5,849 nt of DNA from Elusimicrobiota bacterium (GTDB taxonomy: Bacteria; CG03; SLGR01; JAGXOG01), in contig JAQICQ010000116.1 in assembly GCA_027858455.1 (NCBI GenBank), positions 1 through 5,849 on the forward strand. The letters run 5' to 3'. Shown one piece after another: positions 1 to 5,174 of the stretch (position 1 is its first letter; the number at the start of each line of letters is the position of its first letter). The notes beneath the pieces are model-generated. The model was not told the origin of the DNA. It saw only the letters and a list, made by a program, of their open reading frames with translations, and ran no database searches. The translations under genes and the position numbers were made by a program.

Positions 1-2
1 AG

Positions 3-15
3 CATATCCTCCCCT
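3..15 (-). promoter_or_regulatory. Possible ribosome-binding site of a gene running off the left edge
   Basis: Read on the minus strand, positions 15 to 8 give the purine-rich AGGGGAGG, a strong Shine-Dalgarno-like match, and an ATG follows at 5-3. Only two bases separate them, which is tighter than the usual 5-9, so the true start may be a later codon outside the window. No coding sequence is visible to confirm a gene, so this is only a hint that a minus-strand gene begins at or just beyond position 1. Confidence 0.3.
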
Positions 16-56
16 AAAACGAAATAATAAGACTTTTCCAATCTAAAAATTGCCCT

Positions 57-89
57 GAAATGCAGGGAGCCATAAATTCCCTGTATTTC
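57..89. repeat. 12-bp inverted repeat (strong hairpin), possible terminator
   Basis: The arms GAAATGCAGGGA (57-68) and TCCCTGTATTTC (78-89) pair over 12 bp, with one position (62/84) a G-T wobble, around a 9-nt loop. On the minus strand it lies 27 bp beyond the stop of the 117-347 reading frame and is followed by AGGGCAATTTTT, so it could be that frame's terminator or a leader hairpin for a gene off the left edge. The T-run does not touch the stem, and on the plus strand only three T follow, so neither direction is a textbook intrinsic terminator. Confidence 0.5.
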
Positions 90-104
90 TTTAAAAACCC
101 GCTC

Positions 105-135
105 AATACTGTTATTTTATGCCACTGACAGTATT
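105..135. repeat. 8-bp perfect inverted repeat over the end of the 76-codon frame
   Basis: AATACTGT (105-112) and ACAGTATT (128-135) are exact reverse complements separated by 15 nt. The stop codon of the minus-strand frame (117-119) lies in the loop. No T-tract adjoins it on either strand, so a terminator role is doubtful. It could be an operator-like dyad or chance in A+T-rich DNA. Confidence 0.35.
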
Positions 136-347
136 TTGTCAAACATTCTTATTCTTTCCTCATGCGCAATCCTTACCATTTCATTGTCAGTATGGCGTAT
201 ATCTGTCTTATCCGGTTTCTCAAACGTCACCCCATCATTGAGATATTTTTCCGCCTCCGGAAGACTTTTCATCTTCTCATACAGCGTCTTGCAGGCGTTG
301 TGAGGGTATTTCTTGAGCAAACGCGCGCGGCCGGTGAGATAAAACAT
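117..347 (-). CDS. Unassigned small protein, 76 aa; reality uncertain
   Basis: I do not recognise this protein. It would be a highly charged, soluble polypeptide with a basic N-terminal part (RARLLKKYPHNACK), then a Lys/Glu/Asp-rich stretch that looks mostly helical, and no signal peptide, membrane segment or cysteine motif (one Cys only). In favour of coding: the composition is protein-like and isoleucine is mostly ATA, as in the neighbours. Against: the only upstream ATG (345-347) sits inside the 3' arm of a perfect hairpin, the nearest purine-rich stretch (GAGAGG) is about 13 nt away and buried in the other arm, and the first half uses more G/C-ending codons than the neighbouring genes. 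The frame stays open upstream of this ATG to a stop at 396-398. It may be a remnant of a longer gene, a young or acquired small gene, or spurious. It is divergent from pilB. Confidence 0.35.
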   Translation of the reverse strand: MFYLTGRARLLKKYPHNACKTLYEKMKSLPEAEKYLNDGVTFEKPDKTDIRHTDNEMVRIAHEERIRMFDKILSVA

Positions 348-374
348 GAGAGAGGTTGAACCTCTCTCATGTTT
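342..374. repeat. Perfect 16-bp-arm palindrome with terminator-like flanks
   Basis: The arms 342-357 (AAACATGAGAGAGGTT) and 359-374 are exact reverse complements around a single G at 358. As RNA this gives about a 14-bp stem with a UUGAA loop. On the plus strand it runs into CTTTTC after a UUU at the stem end; on the minus strand it ends in TTTTATC. An A-rich 5' arm, a stable stem and a T-rich exit on both strands are the usual look of a bidirectional intrinsic terminator. However, no clear gene ends here: pilB starts 97 nt to the right and the only left-hand reading frame starts inside it on the opposite strand. It may be the relic end of a lost gene or a regulatory hairpin in the pilB upstream region. 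Confidence 0.6.
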
Positions 375-390
375 CTTTTCAAATATCCCG

Positions 391-419
391 GGTTTTTATT
401 TCAGGGAAATCTTGCGTTG
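391..419 (+). repeat. Copy A of a 29-bp dispersed repeat
   Basis: This stretch matches positions 5136-5164 at 25 of 29 bases, without gaps and in the same orientation: GGTTTTTATTTCAG is identical, three bases differ, AATCTTGCG is identical, one base differs, then TG. Similarity stops on both sides. It lies in the intergenic region 51 bp before the pilB start. Here, but not in copy B, the middle also forms a small dyad (ATTTC-AGG-GAAAT, 398-410). Function unknown: possible binding site, small interspersed element or former recombination site. Confidence 0.6.
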
Positions 420-470
420 GATAAGACTGATATTTGCAAAATATTAGATTTAATGTTAGTAATATAAAAT

Positions 471-2276
471 ATGAAAGTCCCAAGCATAAAAGATTTAACT
501 AAAAATATGGTGGAAGTCGGAATTATTACAGCCGAACAGCTTAAAAACGCCCGTAAAAAAGTCAAAGAGTCCGGTGGTAATCTCGGCGAAATACTTATTT
601 CCGAAGAATACATCAACGAAGATGTCTTTACGGCGTTTCTGGGTAAAAAAGCAGATATTTCCTATGTAGATTTAAGCGAATATGAGATAAACTCTAAAGC
701 CCTTAACCTCATCCCTGAAAGCTTTGCCCGTAAAAGGACCCTCATACCCATAGAAAAAAAGAACAATACTCTTGTAGTTGCTATTCCCGACCCTATGGAT
801 ATATTTATCACCGACGACCTAAGAGCTATAACCGGCACAAATATTGAAGTTGTTCTTGCCGTAAAAAACGAGATAAAACAGGCCATAGATAAATATTACG
901 GCTCCGGGTTTTTAGAAGAAGACGCCCTTCCGGGCGGGGCTGATTCTTCCGACGATACCGATGACCTTGACATAGGCGGAGCTCTCTCTTCGGTAAAGAA
1001 ACAGATAAAAGCCGGAAACACCGTCCTGGAAGTTGTAGATACTTCCGAGCAGGAAGGGCTTCAGGATATCACCAAGATAAAAAGAGAATCACAGGGCGCG
1101 CCGGTAGTAAAAATGGTGAATATAATTATACTTAACGCCATAAAAAAAGGCGCATCCGATATTCATATAGAACCGTTTGAAAAATCCGCGCGGGTGCGTT
1201 ACCGTATAGACGGTGTTCTTCATACCCAGCCGGCTCCGCCTAAAAAAATATATAATGCGGTGGTGGCCCGGCTTAAAGTCATGGGATCTTTAGATGTAGC
1301 CGAAAAACGCAAACCGCAGGACGGCAGAATAAAAGTTACGGTCGGCAACAAAGATCTTGACCTGAGAGCATCTTTTCTCCCCTCTACTTTCGGGGAAAAA
1401 GTTGTAATGCGGATACTGGACTCTTCATCTTTATGCCTTGACCTTACCGACCTTGGTTTCGAAGATAAGGATATGGCTAAATATTCCAAGGCTCTCAGCG
1501 CCCCTAACGGAATCATCCTGGTAACCGGTCCCACAGGAAGCGGAAAAACAACGACTCTTTATTCATCTTTAACTACCCTCAATCAGCCCGATGTCAACAT
1601 AAATACCATTGAAGACCCGGTTGAATATATTTTAAAGGGGATAATACAGGTGCAGGCAAACGCCGAAATAGGGATGACATTTGCCGAGGGCTTAAGAAGT
1701 TTTTTGCGCCAGGACCCTGATATAATAATGGTGGGGGAAATCAGGGATCAGGAAACCGCCCAGATTTCCATAAACGCCGCCATGACAGGCCATCTTGTCC
1801 TTTCCACTCTTCATACAAACGATGCGCCCTCTGCAATAACCCGTCTGGATAATATGGGCATTGAACCTTTTCATATTTCATCTACCGTAAAACTTGCTCT
1901 CGCCCAGCGTCTGGCAAGAAAGATATGTCCTAAATGCAAGGAATCCTATGAAGTTGAAATTGATGCCCTTTCTTCATACGGGCTCAGCGAGGAAGATTTT
2001 GACAAGGGAGAAAATAAGGTAACACTCTATAAAGGTTCGGGCTGCACAAAATGCTCGGGCAGCGGATATAAAGGCCGGATAGGTTTATATGAATTGATGG
2101 AAATAAATAACGAGATAAAGGAACTTATAAATCAGCGTAAAGACGCCAACGCCATTAAAGAAGCAGCAGTCAGAAACGGGATGAGCTCACTCAGGCACGC
2201 TGCATTGAAAAAAGTTCTGGAAGGCCGGACTACCATAGATGAGATGCTCCGGGTTACCGCCCGGGATACCGGATAG
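471..2276 (+). CDS. pilB: Type IV pilus / type II secretion assembly ATPase (PilB/GspE family)
   Basis: This is a hexameric cytoplasmic ATPase that powers extension of a type IV pilus or type II secretion pseudopilus by turning the inner-membrane PilC/GspF platform. The 601-aa length is normal for the family. Domains in order are an MshEN/GspE-N domain (about residues 1-150), an acidic linker (about 150-185), an N2 domain (about 200-330, with the characteristic ASDIHIEP), and the RecA-like ATPase core. In the core one sees Walker A GPTGSGKT (353-360, Lys359), the Asp box IEDPVEY (380-386), Walker B RQDPDIIMVGE (413-423), the His box TGHLVLSTLHTND (439-451), and a zinc-type pair of CxxC motifs (C486/C489 and C525/C528). 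The zinc pair separates PilB/GspE from PilT. The start at 471 is the most upstream possible, since a TAA lies in frame at 465-467. No Shine-Dalgarno sequence precedes it. The MshEN repeats lack the usual RLG arginines (Asp8, Asn37), so cyclic-di-GMP binding is doubtful. No pilC, pilT or pilin gene lies nearby, so pilB versus gspE is not settled by context. Confidence 0.93.
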   Translation: MKVPSIKDLTKNMVEVGIITAEQLKNARKKVKESGGNLGEILISEEYINEDVFTAFLGKKADISYVDLSEYEINSKALNLIPESFARKRTLIPIEKKNNTLVVAIPDPMDIFITDDLRAITGTNIEVVLAVKNEIKQAIDKYYGSGFLEEDALPGGADSSDDTDDLDIGGALSSVKKQIKAGNTVLEVVDTSEQEGLQDITKIKRESQGAPVVKMVNIIILNAIKKGASDIHIEPFEKSARVRYRIDGVLHTQPAPPKKIYNAVVARLKVMGSLDVAEKRKPQDGRIKVTVGNKDLDLRASFLPSTFGEKVVMRILDSSSLCLDLTDLGFEDKDMAKYSKALSAPNGIILVTGPTGSGKTTTLYSSLTTLNQPDVNINTIEDPVEYILKGIIQVQANAEIGMTFAEGLRSFLRQDPDIIMVGEIRDQETAQISINAAMTGHLVLSTLHTNDAPSAITRLDNMGIEPFHISSTVKLALAQRLARKICPKCKESYEVEIDALSSYGLSEEDFDKGENKVTLYKGSGCTKCSGSGYKGRIGLYELMEINNEIKELINQRKDANAIKEAAVRNGMSSLRHAALKKVLEGRTTIDEMLRVTARDTG

Positions 2277-2301
2277 GTTTAAGTTAGAACCGTCCTTTTT
2301 T
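2271..2301 (+). terminator. Intrinsic terminator of pilB, overlapping its stop codon
   Basis: Positions 2271-2279 (GGAT-A-GGTT) pair with 2288-2295 (AACCGTCC) to give an 8-bp stem with one bulged A, one G-U wobble and an 8-nt loop, followed at once by six T (2296-2301). The pilB stop TAG (2274-2276) lies in the 5' arm and the T-tract overlaps the stop codon of the convergent yebC-family gene. On the minus strand there is no T-tract after the hairpin, so it should serve pilB only. I see no clear terminator for the yebC-family transcript, which would run into the 3' end of pilB as antisense. Confidence 0.65.
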
Positions 2302-3025
2302 ATTCGTCAATATCAAAATTGGCATAGACATTGCTTACGTCTTCACTCTCATGGAGCTCTTCCATTAAATCAATCATCTTTTCGGCATCCTTACCTGATA
2401 ATTTTATATAGGTATTGGGAATCATGGTAATTTCTGAATCCTCAACCGGTATTTCTTCTCTCAGCCCATTGTTTACTTTAGTGAAATTCTCCGGAGAAGT
2501 TACTACCTGAAATAATTTATCATCGTCGGATTCAAGATCTTCTGCTTCAAGCTTAATAATTTTTTCCATAAGCTCATCTTCTGAAACTTGATCTTTAGAA
2601 ATAGTTATTATACCCTTGCTTTTAAACATCCAGTTTACACAACCGTTTTCCCCCAGGTTACCGCCGTGGTCTTTAAATATTCTTCTCGTGTCGGAAGCAG
2701 AACGGTTTTTATTATCTGTGGTTATAGCAACCATTACCGCTACTCCGCCGGGACCGTAACCTTCGTACATAAACTCTTCATAAGATACTCCCGGAAGTTC
2801 GCCCGTGCCTCGCTTGATGGCCCTGTCTATATTATTTTTGGGCATATTGGCATCATTGGCTTTTTCTATAGAAAGCCTTAATCGGGGATTCATATCGGGG
2901 TTGCCACCGCCGATACGGGCCGATACCGTTATCTCTTTAACCAGCCGGGAAAAAAGTTTTCGTCTTTTTTTATCTTCTTTGGCTTTCTGGTGCTTGATAC
3001 TGTGCCATTTGGAATGTCCGGACAT
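2300..3025 (-). CDS. yebC: YebC/PmpR/TACO1-family protein
   Basis: This is a complete 241-aa member of the YebC family (E. coli YebC is of similar size). The N-terminal signature MSGHSKWHSIKHQK, with the following Lys/Arg-rich helix (DKKRRKLFSRLVKEI, from residue 18), is diagnostic. Other hallmarks are RLRLSIEKANDANMPKNNIDRAIKRG (48-73, quoted here only as a landmark), EGYGPGGVAV (88-97) and DHGGNLGENGCVNWMF (119-134). Members have long been annotated as transcriptional regulators; bacterial YebC proteins and mitochondrial TACO1 have more recently been tied to translation, including relief of ribosome stalling at proline-rich stretches. The acidic C-terminal third is normal. The start at 3025 follows AGGA (3033-3036) by 7 nt. 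That ribosome-binding site directly abuts the stop of the upstream EF-G-like gene, which suggests co-transcription and coupled translation. The usual yebC neighbours (ruvC, ruvA) are absent here. Confidence 0.95.
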   Translation of the reverse strand: MSGHSKWHSIKHQKAKEDKKRRKLFSRLVKEITVSARIGGGNPDMNPRLRLSIEKANDANMPKNNIDRAIKRGTGELPGVSYEEFMYEGYGPGGVAVMVAITTDNKNRSASDTRRIFKDHGGNLGENGCVNWMFKSKGIITISKDQVSEDELMEKIIKLEAEDLESDDDKLFQVVTSPENFTKVNNGLREEIPVEDSEITMIPNTYIKLSGKDAEKMIDLMEELHESEDVSNVYANFDIDE

Positions 3026-3032
3026 ATCTTTT

Positions 3033-3036
3033 TCCT
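3033..3036 (-). promoter_or_regulatory. Ribosome-binding site of the yebC-family gene, abutting the upstream stop
   Basis: On the minus strand the sequence reads TAA-AGGA-AAAAGAT-ATG: the EF-G-like stop codon (3039-3037) is followed immediately by the AGGA (3036-3033), then seven bases, then the ATG at 3025. A terminating ribosome would cover this site, the usual arrangement for translational coupling. Confidence 0.7.
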
Positions 3037-5067
3037 TTATTTATTTTCTTCTTCCTGTTTGCGTGTATATGTTTCAACAAGACGGTTCTGAGTATCGGAC
3101 GGCGACCTCTCGTAGTGGTCAAACTCAACTGTATATTCACCTTCTCCGCTGGTGATAGACCTTAAATCTTCAGCATAGGTGCTTAACATTTCTTTAGGTA
3201 TGAGAGCTTTTACCACCTGCATATTATTGTCGGACGGTTCCATTCCGAGAACCCTGCCGCGGCGGGAATTAAGGTCCCCCATTACGGCCCCTGTATAGTC
3301 ATTGCTGACTTTTATGCCGACTTTCATAATAGGTTCTAAAATATAAGGCGCGGAATTCTTAACACCGCTCTTAAAAGCCATACTCCCCGCCACCTGGAAA
3401 GCCATATCGGAAGAATCCACGTCATGATATGAACCGTCTATAAGCTCTATGGTAACATCCACTACCGGATAGCCGGCAATAACCCCTTTGGACATGCATT
3501 CTTTTATTCCTTTTTCAACTGCCGGTATATAATTAGACGGTATTCTCCCCCCTACAATTTTATCTACAAACTCAAACCCGGCGCCGGTTTTCGCCGGAAT
3601 CATATTGATTACACAATCACCGTACTGGCCTCTGCCGCCGGATTGTTTTTTGTATTTGCCCCTGACATCGGAAACACTTTTTCCTATAGTTTCCCTGTAT
3701 GCTATTTTAGACGGGGTAAGAATAACTTCGGCATTATACCTCTTTTTTATTTTCTTGACTACCAGACTGAGCTGAAGCGACCCCATACCGATTATCACCA
3801 TCTCTTTTGTGGTATTATTAAACTCAAATTTTAATGTAGCGTCGGAATCTATAATATTTGAAAATGCTTTTGCTACTTTTTCTTCTTCCCCTTCATTTTT
3901 AGGATATACTCCCCTTTCCACAACGGGCACGGGAAAATCTATTTTTTCGGCAAGGTCGGCGTCTTTAGAGATACTGACAGTATCGTTGATGTTAAGGCCG
4001 TCAAATTTAATGAGCGCGCATATATCACCGGTTTTTGCTTCATCCACATTAAAATTTTGGTTTCCGTATTTTATGGCAATCTGGTTCAAACGCTGCTTTT
4101 CTTTTGTTTTTAAATTATATATATATTCTCCGGCCTTAAGCACTCCGGCGACTATTTTTATATAATTTATCTGACCAACATGCCGCTGGGCCTCGGCTTT
4201 AAATACAATTCCCTTAAAATCCTCACTGTTCTTTTCTATATATTCTGTCGGGGCGGAAGCATATTTAATTAAAAAATCAACGAGAGCTTTTATACCTATT
4301 GTTTTTATAGACGACCCACAGGCAGCCGGAATAATTTTGCCGGCTTTCACCCCTTCCTGCAACCCTTTCTCTATCTCTTCTTCCTCTAATCCTTCCCCTT
4401 CTAAATATTTTTCCATAAGACTGTCATCGGCGGCGGCAATCGGGTCTATCAGCTCTTCACGCGTGCTTTGAATACTCTCGCTTAACTCCCCTGGAATTTC
4501 AACATCATTGCCGTCAATTACCGCAGTCTTGTCAAGCATCCGAACGATACCCTTGAAAGAATCCGCTTTGCCTACCGGCGCGATTACCGGAGCGATATCC
4601 GGGCTGAGTTCTGTTTTTAACTCAGCTACAATCTCATTAAAACTTTTATTTGCGTTATCCATAAAATTTATAAAGACAATTACTGCTTTGCCGGCAGAGC
4701 GGGCCTTATTCCATAATTTCTTTGCAGCTACATCTACTCCCTCGTGAGGATTAATAACAAGAAGAACCGATTCGCAAACTTCTATCGCTCCGGCCGAACT
4801 GCCGTAAAAATCTGCATATCCGGGAGTGTCTATAAAGTTTATTTTTTTATTTTTATATTCTATGCTTATTATTGACGAGTTTACGGAGGACTGTCTTTCT
4901 TTCTCTATTTCGTCATAGTCCGATATTGTGTTGCCTTCTTCTACTTTACCCATACGATTAATTTTACCCAGACTGTAAAGTATGCTGTCTATAAGCTGAG
5001 TTTTGCCCGAACCGCTTGAACCGCAAACTGCAATATTTCTGATATCCCCGGTGGCGTATACGTTCAT
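3037..5067 (-). CDS. Elongation factor G-like translational GTPase (EF-G2 type)
   Basis: The 676-aa protein has the whole EF-G architecture: G domain with G' insert (about 1-275), domains II and III (about 280-450), domain IV (about 469-576) and domain V (about 577-676). It is somewhat shorter than a housekeeping EF-G (about 700 aa). G motifs: P-loop GSSGSGKT (16-23), switch I around ERQSSVNSS (57-65), DTPGYADF (80-87), G4 NFMD (134-137) and CGSSIK (250-255). The GSGKT P-loop and DTPGY, rather than AHIDAGKTT and DTPGH, place it with the EF-G-like/EF-G2 paralogues, not with canonical fusA. Domain IV keeps the tip loops SGGRGQYG (476-483) and GSYHDVDSSDMAF (545-557), including the conserved His548, so a ribosome/translocation role is plausible. 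Two oddities are the G4 lysine replaced by Phe135 and the switch-II histidine replaced by Tyr84 (the latter is usual in this subfamily). The start at 5067 follows AAAAGGAG (5077-5084) by 9 nt. The gene is first in a pair with the yebC-family gene. Confidence 0.9.
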   Translation of the reverse strand: MNVYATGDIRNIAVCGSSGSGKTQLIDSILYSLGKINRMGKVEEGNTISDYDEIEKERQSSVNSSIISIEYKNKKINFIDTPGYADFYGSSAGAIEVCESVLLVINPHEGVDVAAKKLWNKARSAGKAVIVFINFMDNANKSFNEIVAELKTELSPDIAPVIAPVGKADSFKGIVRMLDKTAVIDGNDVEIPGELSESIQSTREELIDPIAAADDSLMEKYLEGEGLEEEEIEKGLQEGVKAGKIIPAACGSSIKTIGIKALVDFLIKYASAPTEYIEKNSEDFKGIVFKAEAQRHVGQINYIKIVAGVLKAGEYIYNLKTKEKQRLNQIAIKYGNQNFNVDEAKTGDICALIKFDGLNINDTVSISKDADLAEKIDFPVPVVERGVYPKNEGEEEKVAKAFSNIIDSDATLKFEFNNTTKEMVIIGMGSLQLSLVVKKIKKRYNAEVILTPSKIAYRETIGKSVSDVRGKYKKQSGGRGQYGDCVINMIPAKTGAGFEFVDKIVGGRIPSNYIPAVEKGIKECMSKGVIAGYPVVDVTIELIDGSYHDVDSSDMAFQVAGSMAFKSGVKNSAPYILEPIMKVGIKVSNDYTGAVMGDLNSRRGRVLGMEPSDNNMQVVKALIPKEMLSTYAEDLRSITSGEGEYTVEFDHYERSPSDTQNRLVETYTRKQEEENK

Positions 5068-5076
5068 GTTTATTAA

Positions 5077-5084
5077 CTCCTTTT
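5077..5084 (-). promoter_or_regulatory. Ribosome-binding site of the EF-G-like gene
   Basis: AAAAGGAG on the minus strand, nine bases before the ATG at 5067-5065, is a near-consensus Shine-Dalgarno site. It fixes the start codon of the GTPase gene and shows that this genome does use Shine-Dalgarno initiation, in contrast to pilB. Confidence 0.75.
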
Positions 5085-5111
5085 TATCCTCTTATTTAAC
5101 TAACATATAAA

Positions 5112-5121
5112 TTTCGCGAAA
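5112..5121. promoter_or_regulatory. 10-bp perfect palindrome in the EF-G-like gene leader, possible operator
   Basis: TTTCGCGAAA is self-complementary and lies 45 bp upstream of the GTPase start, just beside a run of eight A (5119-5126, T on the coding strand). A convincing -35/-10 pair could not be set around it, though A+T-rich hexamers such as TATATG are present nearby. It could be a regulator site near the promoter. Chance is also possible. Confidence 0.25.
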
Positions 5122-5135
5122 AAAAACAATCTTAT

Positions 5136-5164
5136 GGTTTTTATTTCAGAATAATCTTGCGCTG
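5136..5164 (+). repeat. Copy B of the 29-bp dispersed repeat
   Basis: This matches copy A (391-419) at 25 of 29 ungapped positions and in the same orientation. It lies between the stop of the exported beta-rich protein gene (5175) and the start of the EF-G-like gene (5067), 10 bp beyond that stop. Relative to the flanking minus-strand genes it is inverted, whereas copy A is in the sense direction of pilB, so it is not simply a promoter element with fixed orientation. The small dyad seen in copy A is not kept. Confidence 0.6.
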
Positions 5165-5174
5165 TAAAAAACTC

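Noticed and set aside
162..359. Plus-strand 65-codon frame opposite the 76-codon frame, ending in the palindrome
   Set aside because: It has no ribosome-binding site and an unlikely composition, and it overlaps the more protein-like minus-strand frame. It looks like a shadow.
391..419. Sigma-54 type promoter in the 29-bp repeat
   Set aside because: A TTGC is present, but the GG-N10-GC spacing of -24/-12 promoters is not, and copy B lacks the GG.
1220..1534. Minus-strand 104-codon frame inside pilB
   Set aside because: It lies wholly within the conserved N2/ATPase coding region of pilB and has a Ser/Arg-rich composition typical of an antisense shadow.
2805..3155. Plus-strand 116-codon frame across the yebC-family/EF-G-like junction
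   Set aside because: It is antisense to two well-conserved genes and shows no family features. The hydrophobic stretches arise from reading Lys/Glu-rich codons backwards.
3809..4165. Plus-strand 118-codon frame opposite the EF-G-like gene
   Set aside because: It is antisense to conserved domains II and III, with no ribosome-binding site or recognisable motif.
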